5,789 bases of DNA from Clostridiales bacterium (GCA_022791355.1 JAAVYX010000130.1:1-5789); one strand, 5' to 3'; shown: positions 1 through 5,172, counted from the stretch's first letter. A program made the numbers and translations. The notes: generated by a model not told the origin, from the sequence alone.

Positions 1-76
1 GATTTAGCGCAGTCGGTCATATTTTTCAAACAAGCCCTAGTCCGTTTTGTTTTTTATTAGAAATTTCGATTTTTTT

Positions 77-90
77 CGGAAAATTTTCCG
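77..90. repeat. Perfect 14-bp palindrome upstream of sigma-like remnant
   Basis: CGGAAAATTTTCCG is a perfect palindrome with no spacer, flanked by T-rich tracts on both sides (70-76 and 91-96). It lies about 85 bases before the start of the truncated regulator. It could be an operator half-site pair or a weak terminator of a gene to the left. The rest of 1-169 shows no gene I can support. Confidence 0.3.
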
Positions 91-172
91 GTTTTTCCAT
101 GCAATATGTGCTCTAGTTATGCGAGGAGGCAAAAACGGCCAGCACTCGAATCCATAAAAGGAGGGATAGATG

Positions 173-469
173 ATGAACGCTCCCTCTGATAAATATAAAC
201 GTCGGATTGTCGAGATGTTTGATTCCTTTTGCAAAACAGTATCGCGGAATTACAGCTGGAATCTGAAACGAGCCAAGCAAAATTATGACAAGCACTTCAT
301 TCAGGAGCCAGTGGAGCGTCTGTTAGAACTATTAGGCTGCGAGGACGAATATCCAATTGTCCCATACACCTTCTATGGGAACGGGTTTCCCCGCGGGATA
401 TGGGGCTGCCGGATCTGGCTATCACGCTCCGTCCGATGGATGGGTACTATATGGGATACACCTGCCTGA
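173..469 (+). pseudogene. Truncated sigma-70-like HTH regulator (N-terminal fragment)
   Basis: A good ribosome binding site (AAAGGAGGG, 157-165) precedes two adjacent ATGs at 170 and 173; the second has the better 7-base spacing. The first ~73 residues (start MNAPSDKYKRRIVEMFDSF, then an acidic stretch, then YTFYGNGFP) resemble the N-terminal half of the ~130-140-residue sigma-like regulators carried by Clostridial conjugative elements. In that family, the C-terminal part should carry a region-4-type helix-turn-helix (a leucine-rich 'ALLALP..' helix and a recognition helix). Here the frame changes character after about base 391 into a Trp/Arg-rich tail and ends at 469, with no HTH. I infer a deletion junction near 385-395; the DNA-binding half is missing, so the product should not work as a regulator. 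Confidence 0.6.
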
Positions 470-525
470 CGCTGCAAATGGCCTACCAGAACACACGGCT
501 GCTGGCGCGGCCAACCGCACCGTAG
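394..525 (+). pseudogene. C-terminal fragment of an unidentified gene
   Basis: In the third plus-strand frame, beginning right where the sigma-like homology stops, a reading frame looks like natural protein: GLPDLAITLRPMDGYYMGY and then a Leu/Met/Gln helix ending RLLARPTAP with a TAG at 523-525. It has no start codon or ribosome binding site of its own; upstream of the junction the same frame is arginine-rich and does not look coding. I read it as the tail of a second element gene joined to the sigma-like fragment by deletion. I do not recognise the family. A competing frame (357-551) is glycine/alanine-rich and less protein-like. Confidence 0.3.
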
Positions 526-568
526 CTGTTGGCGCTTGTGGAGTAAAATGATCTGGAAATAGATGGGC

Positions 569-597
569 AACCTGCTGCGCCAATAACGCGGCGGGTT
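569..597 (+). repeat. Intergenic 11-bp hairpin
   Basis: AACCTGCTGCG (569-579) pairs with CGCGGCGGGTT (587-597) around the loop CCAATAA, with two G-U pairs and no mismatch. No T-run follows, so it is not a typical intrinsic terminator. It lies between the gene fragments and the terminator at 619-662. Role unknown. Confidence 0.4.
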
Positions 598-618
598 GAT
601 AATACAATGATGAATGGA

Positions 619-662
619 GCCCGATGGGCGGCACTTAGTGTCGCTTGGCGGGCTTCTTTTTT
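619..662 (+). terminator. Intrinsic terminator or attenuator before sigma-like gene
   Basis: A 16-bp arm (619-634) pairs with 638-653 around the loop TTA, with one A-G mismatch and several G-U pairs; the base is GCCCG/CGGGC. TTCTTTTTT follows directly (654-662). It ends only 50 bases before the ATG of the next gene, with no clear promoter between. It may therefore be an attenuator in that gene's leader and not just the end of the upstream unit. Confidence 0.65.
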
Positions 663-711
663 GCGTTTATGGCTTAAATGCCACCTGTCGGCTCCGGAAG
701 GAGCTTGGCAG

Positions 712-1086
712 ATGAATATCCGGTATGAATTTACAAACGGTGAAATCTCTGAAATCGAAGTGGACGAAACTCTTGGCGGTCTGCTGGTGGAGCTTGACCG
801 GCAGGAGTACAACAACGACCATAAGGAAACCCACCGCCATGTATCCCTCGACGGGCTGGATTACGAGGGGGCGCTGTTTGCTTCGCCTGACGATCCGGCG
901 GCGGAGGTGCTGCGGCAAGAGGACGCGCCCCGGCTGCTGCGGGCCATGGAGGCCCTATCCCCCTCCCAGCGGGAACTGGTGCGCCGGGTGTACTTTAAAC
1001 GGGAGCGGATCGTGGATATTGCCCGCACCGAGGGCTTAACAAAGCAGTCTATTCACAAGCGGTTGGGACGCACTTTAAAAAACTAA
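712..1086 (+). CDS. Sigma-70 region-4-like HTH protein of mobile element
   Basis: The product is 124 residues and is most likely a small sigma-like DNA-binding regulator acting in the cytoplasm on element promoters. The start at 712 is chosen because GGAAGGAG (696-703) sits 8 bases upstream and because the N-terminus MNIRYEFTNGEISEIEV fits the family opening, a short beta-type segment with acidic residues. Residues 1-30 are this N-terminal piece, 31-72 a charged linker, and 73-124 a region-4-like domain: the helix ALSPSQRELVRRVYF, the HTH helix IVDIARTEGLTKQSIHKRL, and a basic end. No region 2 (core-binding, -10 recognition) is present, so it is not a complete sigma factor. It appears intact, unlike its neighbours. 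A terminator-like hairpin at 619-662 may limit its transcription. The target promoters and any real sigma activity are unknown. Confidence 0.75.
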   Translation: MNIRYEFTNGEISEIEVDETLGGLLVELDRQEYNNDHKETHRHVSLDGLDYEGALFASPDDPAAEVLRQEDAPRLLRAMEALSPSQRELVRRVYFKRERIVDIARTEGLTKQSIHKRLGRTLKN

Positions 1087-1138
1087 AAAAATTCTTAGAA
1101 TAGACCCCTGACTTTTGCCTTTCTCGTAGCCTAACAGT

Positions 1139-1162
1139 GAGAGCCACAACAATCCGGCTCTC
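1139..1162 (+). promoter_or_regulatory. Hairpin abutting the ribosome binding site of the 67-residue gene
   Basis: GAGAGCC (1139-1145) pairs perfectly with GGCTCTC (1156-1162) around a 10-base loop, and the ribosome binding site AAAGGAG (1165-1171) begins 2 bases later. This could present or shield the site, or be a protein-binding element. There is no T-run, so it is not a terminator. Its function is inferred from position only. Confidence 0.4.
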
Positions 1163-1180
1163 GGAAAGGAGAAAGGCAAA

Positions 1181-1384
1181 ATGAAACACAACCTGAAAAT
1201 CAGCATTGCCAAGGAAACAGGAATCGGCGGAATCGTCCGCTGTAAGACGGTTTCCGTGCGGGAACGGCTGCTGCGGAAGCTGCTGGGCGAAACGGGCCGG
1301 GTGATGGTGATTGTGCCGGGCGGCAGTGTCCAGACCCTCTGCGTTCAAGAGGCGCCGGAGGTGGACAGCCATGAATGCGCGTGA
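1181..1384 (+). CDS. Small conserved element protein, function unknown
   Basis: A 67-residue protein with an excellent ribosome binding site (AAAGGAG, 9-base spacing). It has a basic, beta-rich look: a short start MKHNLKISIAKETGIGGIV, then CKTVSVRERLLRKLLG, then VMVIVPGGSVQTLCV, and an acidic tail. The pattern 'strand - RERLLRxLLG - basic - V(I)VPGxSV' matches, from memory, small uncharacterised proteins that sit between a sigma-like gene and a helicase in Clostridial conjugative elements. Its gene starts 94 bases after the sigma-like gene and overlaps the next start by 14 bases, so it was part of an operon with the helicase. It appears complete. No catalytic motif, signal peptide or membrane segment is visible. 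I do not assign a function. Confidence 0.7.
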   Translation: MKHNLKISIAKETGIGGIVRCKTVSVRERLLRKLLGETGRVMVIVPGGSVQTLCVQEAPEVDSHECA

Positions 1385-1574
1385 GGAAATCCACCCGGCG
1401 CGGCCCATGCCGATCCAGGCCACGCCCTACCGCCACCAAATCGAAGCCTTTCATTTTGTCTGCGGGCTGTTCGGCCTGCTGCCGGGAGGTGAGCGGGATG
1501 GGCCAGACGACGGTGACGTGCAGCCTGTGCGGGCGGAGTTTCCAGAAACCGGCCAGCGAAGTGCGACCACATAA
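1371..1574 (+). pseudogene. SNF2/DEAD-type helicase, N-terminal remnant only
   Basis: The ATG at 1371 has GGAGGT (1357-1362) at an 8-base spacing and overlaps the end of the preceding gene, as in an operon. The first ~40 residues contain PIQATPYRHQIEAFHFV, which fits the Q-motif opening of SNF2/DEAD helicases (Pro-Tyr...Gln...Ala-Phe, Gln23). The family next shows a Walker A motif (G-T-G-K-T) within about 20-30 residues. Here there is none: after LLPGG (near base 1490) the frame becomes Asp/Pro/Arg-rich and stops at 1574, while the overlapping HNH gene takes over in another frame. Several hundred codons of ATPase are missing. I infer an internal deletion that placed the helicase start next to the HNH gene. 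The remaining peptide cannot be an ATPase. Confidence 0.6.
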
Positions 1575-1860
1575 TTTCTGCTGCGCGGCCCATGCCCGGC
1601 AATGGAACGCCCAGCGGCTGGCGGCATACAACCGCGAGGAAAATCCGCTCAATAAACCGGGCGGGACGGTATCCTCCCGGAAAAAGCACAGGGAAAAGTT
1701 GTCCGGCCAAGGCGCCGGGAAGGCTTACCGGAAATTCTACGGCAGGCACAAGCACCGGGCGATTGCCGAAGCCATGCTGTGCAGGCCCCTGCGTCCCGGC
1801 GAGATAGTACATCACCGGGGCGGCGATAAGCTCAACAACGTCCCCTTGAATTTTGAATAG
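1498..1860 (+). pseudogene. HNH endonuclease, C-terminally truncated
   Basis: Start at 1498, with GGGAGG (1484-1489) 8 bases upstream; 120 residues. Residues 8-32 form a zinc-finger-like knuckle, C8-x2-C11 and then C28/C29 with H32 where relatives usually have a second Cys pair. Residues 45-85 are a basic linker. The C-terminus is the HNH core: RPLRPGEIVHHRGGDKLNN, with the His pair at 105-106 and Asn at 113-114, then P-x-N (116-118). In the HNH family this should continue through 'NLxxL...H..H' for ~15-25 more residues; here a TAG follows after Glu120 and a terminator hairpin begins in the next base. The last metal-binding His is therefore absent and nuclease activity is doubtful. Such HNH genes occur in mobile elements and phages, as homing-type nucleases or packaging partners; which applies here cannot be told. 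Confidence 0.65.
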
Positions 1861-1914
1861 AGAGCAAAATTTGGAACTCAAAAATGAGACAACCCAAATT
1901 TTGGTCTCTTTTTA
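1861..1914 (+). terminator. Intrinsic terminator closing the plus-strand block
   Basis: CAAAATTTGG (1865-1874) pairs perfectly with CCAAATTTTG (1894-1903); below a 2-base bulge (1904-1905) AGAG (1861-1864) pairs with CTCT (1906-1909), and a T-run TCTCTTTTT follows. The 19-base loop contains a minor CTC/GAG hairpin. It begins in the base directly after the HNH stop codon. The stem is AT-rich, so its strength is moderate. Confidence 0.65.
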
Positions 1915-2414
1915 TATGTCATAAACCCAGTATTAAAGCCGTTTATCAAAGTTTTTCCTCTTTTATCAAAATGGGACATGGCAAAGTAAACATCAGAAAA
2001 TCATGCTGTAAAAATGGAATATGGATCTATTCTGAACCCGGAATTCTCATTCTAATAAGGATTCTTTCTTTTTATCCCAGTATTCCTGTTCCTTTTGCTC
2101 CAAAGTTTTATTTGGAGCCAAGAACCTCCCTAGCTTCTAAAGCGCCAAACATAGCTCGATATTGGCATCCGTCTAAAAATGACCTTACGCCTAGAGCAGT
2201 CGCTCCTCGCTGCAATCGGCTTTTCTGGATTTCTTCTTGACCCACTTGAAAGGATTTGCCTTTGGCAGGTCATTTGCGTCCTTTTCTTCGCGTAAAGAAA
2301 AGGACGTCGCGCCTCGCGTCACGGTTTGGAGAAATAAGAAAAGTATACTGGCGCAAAACCTCTATCCCAATTAAAAGCAAAAGAGGAAATCTGGATCGAT
2401 ACTAGAAAGATTCA
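1915..2414. other. Intergenic stretch without a supported gene; possible gene debris or repeat
   Basis: This 500-base gap separates converging transcription units and is more AT-rich than both sides. The longest plus-strand frame (1884-2240) has a biased composition and no ribosome binding site, so I do not call it. On the minus strand three ATG-less frames look partly protein-like: 2191-2361 (contains SFSLREEKDANDLPKANPF and then KWVKKKSRKADC), 2108-2269 (contains GATALGVRSFLDGCQYRAMF) and 2047-2136 (ends LEQKEQEYWDKKKESLLE). They overlap each other and none has a start signal, so at most one could ever have been real. A 12-bp hairpin (2277-2306) lies inside. I infer either degraded coding sequence or an interspersed repeat; neither is proven. 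Confidence 0.35.
2277..2306. repeat. Perfect 12-bp stem-loop in intergenic DNA
   Basis: CGTCCTTTTCTT (2277-2288) and AAGAAAAGGACG (2295-2306) are exact inverted repeats around CGCGTA. No T-run follows on either strand, so it is not a standard terminator. The purine-on-one-arm, pyrimidine-on-the-other design with a CG-rich loop suggests a dispersed palindromic repeat. Confidence 0.55.
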
Positions 2415-2460
2415 TATAAAGATAAGGCGGCGCCCGCAGGACGCCGCCCTTATCTTTATA
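2415..2460 (-). terminator. metK terminator, hairpin overlapping the stop codon
   Basis: TATAAAGATAAGGCGGCG (2415-2432) pairs with 2442-2460 with a single bulged G (one of 2447-2449), around CCCGCAGGA. On the minus strand the GC core CGCCGCC is followed by TTATCTTTATA, which acts as the U-rich part. The metK stop codon (2456-2458) lies in the first-transcribed arm. The near symmetry means that it could also stop plus-strand transcription arriving from the left. Confidence 0.75.
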
Positions 2461-3640
2461 AATTACAAATCTCCTTGAGTTTCCCCGCCCGGGAAGCATC
2501 TTCCCAGGAAAGCTGCAAATCCGTGCGCCCCATGTGGCCGTAGGCCGCCAGCTGCTGATAAATAGGCCGGCGCAGCTGCAAATCTCGGATGATGGCCGCG
2601 GGCCGCAGGTCAAAGACCTGCGCAACCGCCTGCTCGATGCGCTCGTCGGCCACGGCCCCGGTGCCGAAGGTATCCACCAATACCGAAACCGGATGGGCAA
2701 CGCCGATGGCGTAGGCGATTTGTACCTCGCACCGCTTGGCCAGACCGGCCGCCACGATGTTTTTGGCCACCCAGCGGGCGGCGTAGGCCGCCGAACGGTC
2801 CACCTTAGTGGGATCCTTGCCCGAAAATGCGCCGCCACCGTGACGGGCGAATCCGCCGTAGGTATCCACAATGATCTTGCGTCCGGTCAGGCCGGTGTCC
2901 CCCTGGGGACCGCCGGTGACAAAACGGCCGGTGGGGTTGACGAAAATCTTAGTCTTGGCGTCCAGCAGCCCGTCCGGGATCACCGGCTCGATGACCTCCT
3001 TGATGACGTCGGCCCGGATGGTCTCCAGCTCCACATCCGCGCTGTGCTGGGAGGAAACCACCACCGTGTCCACCCGGACGGGACGGTCCCCGTCGTACTC
3101 CACGGTCACCTGAGTCTTTCCGTCCGGCCGGAGATAGGGCAGCGCGCCCGACTTGCGTACGGCGGTGAGCTGCCGGGCCAAGGCGTGGGCCAGGGAGATA
3201 GGCAGAGGCATGAGCTCGGGCGTCTCGTCGCAGGCATAGCCGAACATCATACCCTGATCGCCGGCGCCGTGCTGGTTGAGGGGGTCGCTCTCGCCGCCCT
3301 TTTCCTCCAGGGAAGCGTCCACGCCCATGGCGATGTCGGGCGACTGCTCGTCAATCGCGGTGAGGACGGCGCAGGTGTGCCCGTCAAACCCCTTGGAGTA
3401 GTGGTCGTAGCCGATGCGGTTGACAACCTCTCGGGCGATGTGGGGAATGTCCACATAAGCCTTGGTGGAGATTTCGCCCATCACCGTAACCACGCCGGTG
3501 GTGCAGAAGGTCTCGCAGGCCACGCGGGCGGCCGGATCCTTGGCCAGGATGGCGTCCAGCACCGCGTCGGATATCTGGTCGCAGATTTTGTCGGGATGGC
3601 CTTCGGTCACCGACTCGGAAGTGAATAAACGTTTTGCCAT
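2456..3640 (-). CDS. metK: S-adenosylmethionine synthetase (methionine adenosyltransferase)
   Basis: Makes S-adenosylmethionine from methionine and ATP, releasing phosphate and pyrophosphate; a cytoplasmic tetramer in this family, using Mg2+ and K+. At 394 residues it has the usual length. The start is the ATG at 3640, giving MAKRLFTSESVTEGHPDKIC; AGGAGG (3649-3654) is 8 bases upstream, whereas an in-frame ATG at 3670 lies before this site. Family signatures are all present: GHPDK with the catalytic-site His15 and Asp17, the loop signature DQGMMFGY at 128-135, and the phosphate-binding GGGAFSGKD at 268-276. It is the last gene of its unit, ends in a terminator, and is preceded by a SAM-I riboswitch with its own terminator, so expression should fall when SAM is high. 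The gene is GC-rich and looks native. Nothing is missing; identification is firm. Confidence 0.98.
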   Translation of the reverse strand: MAKRLFTSESVTEGHPDKICDQISDAVLDAILAKDPAARVACETFCTTGVVTVMGEISTKAYVDIPHIAREVVNRIGYDHYSKGFDGHTCAVLTAIDEQSPDIAMGVDASLEEKGGESDPLNQHGAGDQGMMFGYACDETPELMPLPISLAHALARQLTAVRKSGALPYLRPDGKTQVTVEYDGDRPVRVDTVVVSSQHSADVELETIRADVIKEVIEPVIPDGLLDAKTKIFVNPTGRFVTGGPQGDTGLTGRKIIVDTYGGFARHGGGAFSGKDPTKVDRSAAYAARWVAKNIVAAGLAKRCEVQIAYAIGVAHPVSVLVDTFGTGAVADERIEQAVAQVFDLRPAAIIRDLQLRRPIYQQLAAYGHMGRTDLQLSWEDASRAGKLKEICNL

Positions 3641-3696
3641 AACTTTTTCCTCCTGTCTTTGCTGAAACACGCCGTTAGGCGTATCATAATTTGAGT

Positions 3697-3735
3697 AAAA
3701 AACGCGCCCCGCCGGGCCAGCCGGACAGAGCGCGT
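3697..3735 (-). terminator. Terminator of the SAM-I riboswitch
   Basis: On the minus strand, ACGCGC with the following bases pairs with the other arm ending GCGCGT (hairpin 3702-3735, about 12 bp including G-U pairs), followed by TTTTTT (3697-3702). It starts 8 bases after the aptamer's closing stem. The arrangement is that of an S-box OFF switch: SAM-bound aptamer, terminator forms. A small ACGCC/GGCGT hairpin (3669-3682) lies between this and the metK ribosome binding site. Confidence 0.85.
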
Positions 3736-3743
3736 TTATACAA

Positions 3744-3839
3744 CCTCATCTTCCGGATAAACCGCAGGATTTAGCACCTTGGCAAACGCCAGGTTGCCGG
3801 GCATCACAGGGCCTGACCCCTCCGCCGCTCTTGATAAGG
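3744..3839 (-). promoter_or_regulatory. SAM-I (S-box) riboswitch aptamer controlling metK
   Basis: Read on the minus strand, the P1 stem is CCTTATC (3833-3839) with GATGAGG (3744-3750), one G-U pair. Between them are the conserved S-box blocks in order: CTTATCAAGAG and GCGGCGGAGGG, then the P2/kink-turn region with GATG, then CCCGGCAACC, and GGTGCTAAATCCTGC of the P3/J3-4 core. It is about 96 bases, normal for this class. It senses S-adenosylmethionine, the product of the gene it controls. SAM specificity is established for the class; the OFF direction follows from the terminator placed directly after it. Confidence 0.96.
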
Positions 3840-3889
3840 AAAATCATTCAATTGTCAGAAAATCAGGCAAAAACCCAACTTCAAAATCT

Positions 3890-3917
3890 ATGATACCATA
3901 TTATCGAACTTTGTCAA
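3890..3917 (-). promoter_or_regulatory. metK promoter, -35 box inside ribU
   Basis: On the minus strand TTGACA (3912-3917) and TATCAT (3890-3895) are 16 bases apart, a near-consensus housekeeping promoter. The -35 hexamer is formed by the last codons of ribU (Val-Asp-Lys), and the -10 lies just past the ribU stop. Predicted transcription start near 3883, giving a ~45-base lead into the SAM aptamer. Confidence 0.75.
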
Positions 3918-4518
3918 CCATCTTTTTTAAAGGCGGCAGAGCAAAACGGGCTCCCGCCAGCACGATTACCACTAAGATCGCGCCTTTGATGACGTTGAAC
4001 AGGGAAGCGGCGCCCGCGGCGGTAAGCGCGCCGGACAGGGGGATGGTTTCGCCCACGAAAAAGCGGAAGTAGAGCGGGGCGACCAGCAAATTGGAGAGAA
4101 AGCCCACCGCCAGCAGGCTTAGGGACCCCAGTCCGCAGCCCAGGGCCAGGCCCTTGCCGCCGTAGCCCTCCGGCGTGACGAAGCGGCGCAGACAGATGGA
4201 AAGGGGAAGCACAAAGGCGCTGCCCACCAGGAAGTTCTGGAAGTTGCCGAAGCCCATCTGGCTGCCGAAGCCTTTGAACAGCAGGTCCAAAAGGTTCTTT
4301 ACCAGCTCGATAATCACCCCGTAGACCGGACCCAGCAGCACGCCGCCCAGGATGGCGGGCAGGTCGCTGAAGTCCATCTTCAAATAGGCGAACATGGGCA
4401 GCAGGGGAAACTCTATAAACATAAGAATGAAGCCCAGGGCGGACAACAGGGCCGTCACCGACAGGCGGAAGAGACGGACGCGGCTGGTTCGGGGCGTTTG
4501 CAGGTTGGTTGTGGTCAT
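3901..4518 (-). CDS. ribU: Riboflavin ECF transporter substrate-binding subunit, RibU
   Basis: The membrane S-component that captures riboflavin (or FMN) for uptake with a shared ECF energy-coupling module (EcfA, EcfA', EcfT), not encoded in this window. The product is 205 residues, normal length. The ATG at 4518 is chosen because AAAGGA (4527-4532) is 8 bases upstream; the ATG at 4527 overlaps that site. The protein is mostly membrane helices. Helix 1 carries A23-L-L-S-A27, the AxxxA contact motif for EcfT in this family. Next comes the RibU hallmark segment FIEFPLLPMFAYLKMDFSDL, then a helix containing GVIIELVKNLLDLLF, and a C-terminal helix ending in a basic tail. Placement behind an FMN riboswitch and terminator supports riboflavin as substrate. 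The stop codon overlaps the metK promoter region; no terminator separates the two genes except the SAM-switch terminator. Confidence 0.93.
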   Translation of the reverse strand: MTTTNLQTPRTSRVRLFRLSVTALLSALGFILMFIEFPLLPMFAYLKMDFSDLPAILGGVLLGPVYGVIIELVKNLLDLLFKGFGSQMGFGNFQNFLVGSAFVLPLSICLRRFVTPEGYGGKGLALGCGLGSLSLLAVGFLSNLLVAPLYFRFFVGETIPLSGALTAAGAASLFNVIKGAILVVIVLAGARFALPPLKKMVDKVR

Positions 4519-4549
4519 AAAAGTCATCCTTTCAGCTGCGCTGCGGAAC

Positions 4550-4582
4550 AAAAAAAGACCCCGCAGATGCTTCTGCAGGGTC
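4550..4582 (-). terminator. Terminator of the FMN riboswitch
   Basis: On the minus strand GACCCTGCAGA (4572-4582) pairs with TCTGCGGGGTC (4557-4567) around AGCA, with one G-U pair and a TTTTTTT run (4550-4556). It lies between the FMN aptamer and the ribU start, about 40 bases after the aptamer. FMN binding is expected to favour this hairpin and turn ribU off. Confidence 0.85.
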
Positions 4583-4621
4583 GCAACGTACACCAAAAAC
4601 CGGCTGGCCCGGTCTGTGCGC

Positions 4622-4767
4622 GCCTTCTTTCATCCGGACTATAACCGTCGGCTCCGGAATTACACCGGAATCAGCCAGCCGAAACACAGGAGGTCTCAGC
4701 CGGGTCGCGGGCTCGCCGGCCATAGCCGGATTACCGCCGGTGGGGAATTACACCCCGCCCCGAAGAC
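4622..4767 (-). promoter_or_regulatory. FMN (RFN) riboswitch aptamer controlling ribU
   Basis: On the minus strand the conserved blocks of the RFN element follow in order: CTTCGGGGC, then GGGTGTAATTCCCCACCGG, then CGGTAATCCGGC, AGCCCGCGA, CCGGTGTAATTCCGGAGCC, then GACGGTTATAGTCCGGATG and GAAAGAAG. P1 is CTTC with GAAG, extended by a G-U and a G-C pair. It is about 146 bases, normal for the class. It senses flavin mononucleotide and connects ribU to riboflavin supply. Confidence 0.97.
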
Positions 4768-4824
4768 ATACATAGTAGAATTTTGCGAGGGCTTTCCGCC
4801 CGAGCGAGTTTTAAATTTATAGTT

Positions 4825-4853
4825 ATTGTAGTACCTCTCTTCTCCTTTGTCAA
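4825..4853 (-). promoter_or_regulatory. Promoter of the FMN riboswitch-ribU unit
   Basis: Minus strand TTGACA (4848-4853) and TACAAT (4825-4830) with exactly 17 bases between: a near-perfect sigma-A promoter. Predicted start near 4818, about 50 bases before the FMN aptamer and 300 bases before the ribU ATG. It lies about 30 bases past the DUF1294 stop codon. Confidence 0.85.
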
Positions 4854-4881
4854 GAGGGAGACAAGCTGAAAAGCAAAAAAT

Positions 4882-5172
4882 CTACCAGATCCCGCCGTAA
4901 TAAATCAGCAGGGCGGCCAGCGCGATATGCAGCAGGATAAAAACCGGCAGGCCGATCATAAACTTTTTATGCCGGGTCTTATGACGGATAAGCAGCATGG
5001 CGATATACATGGGCAGAGCGCCGCCGAAAAGCCCTAAAAGCATAAGGTCGCGTTCGGGTACCCGCCAGGCGCGCCGCTTGGCGGCCAGTTTGTCCCAAAA
5101 GGTAGTCAAAACAGATATAAGCCCCAGGATTCCATAATATATTGGTAGTATGCGAGTGATGAAAAAGGTCAT
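4882..5172 (-). CDS. DUF1294 family small membrane protein
   Basis: A 96-residue membrane protein of unknown function. The ATG at 5172 has GGGAGGA (5181-5187) at an 8-base spacing. Three hydrophobic segments are visible, about residues 8-24, 43-61 and 73-91. Between them are the DUF1294 hallmarks: FWDKLAAKRRAWRVPE (residues 25-40), then a Leu-rich stretch LLGLFGGALPMYIAML, then the strongly conserved RHKTRHKKF at 63-71 at the start of the last loop. Length and order fit the family. Its start overlaps the stop of the zinc-ribbon gene by ATGA, which suggests translational coupling. No terminator follows that I can clearly see; a T-rich stretch (4868-4880) after the stop lacks a good stem. No reaction is known for the family and I do not propose one. 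Confidence 0.93.
   Translation of the reverse strand: MTFFITRILPIYYGILGLISVLTTFWDKLAAKRRAWRVPERDLMLLGLFGGALPMYIAMLLIRHKTRHKKFMIGLPVFILLHIALAALLIYYGGIW

Larger units (their letters stand above)
1..1914 (+). mobile_element. Decayed integrative/conjugative-type element segment
   Basis: All recognisable genes here run on the plus strand and resemble cargo or regulatory genes of Clostridial conjugative elements: two sigma-like HTH regulators, a small protein usually seen between a sigma-like gene and a helicase, an SNF2-type helicase start and an HNH endonuclease. Three of them are broken (sigma-like gene near 391, helicase near 1490, HNH at 1860). No integrase, relaxase, conjugation apparatus or attachment-site repeat is visible, so neither end can be fixed. 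The right limit given is the terminator at 1861-1914; the left limit is simply the window edge. The family assignment rests on recalled family resemblance, not on a search. Confidence 0.5.

Noticed and set aside
607..711. N-terminal extension of the sigma-like protein from an ATG at 607
   Set aside because: The extension would translate the terminator hairpin at 619-662; the ATG at 712 has a clear ribosome binding site and fits the family start.
1371..1914. Group I or II intron carrying the HNH nuclease inside the helicase
   Set aside because: I see no domain V-like hairpin or group I core, and no helicase sequence resuming after the HNH gene.
1884..2240. 118-codon plus-strand reading frame after the terminator
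   Set aside because: Its ATG lies inside the terminator hairpin, there is no ribosome binding site, and the composition is unlike a normal protein.
2178..2273. ATGACCT / AGGTCAT inverted pair about 80 bases apart
   Set aside because: Seven bases at this spacing is expected by chance in a window of this size, and no structure links them.
2534..3628. 364-codon plus-strand reading frame
   Set aside because: It is exactly antisense to metK, which carries all family signatures; the long open frame is a by-product of GC-rich codons. Its Gly/His/Val-rich composition matches no family.
4394..4822. 142-codon plus-strand reading frame
   Set aside because: Antisense to the ribU start, its terminator and the FMN aptamer, all of which are well supported.
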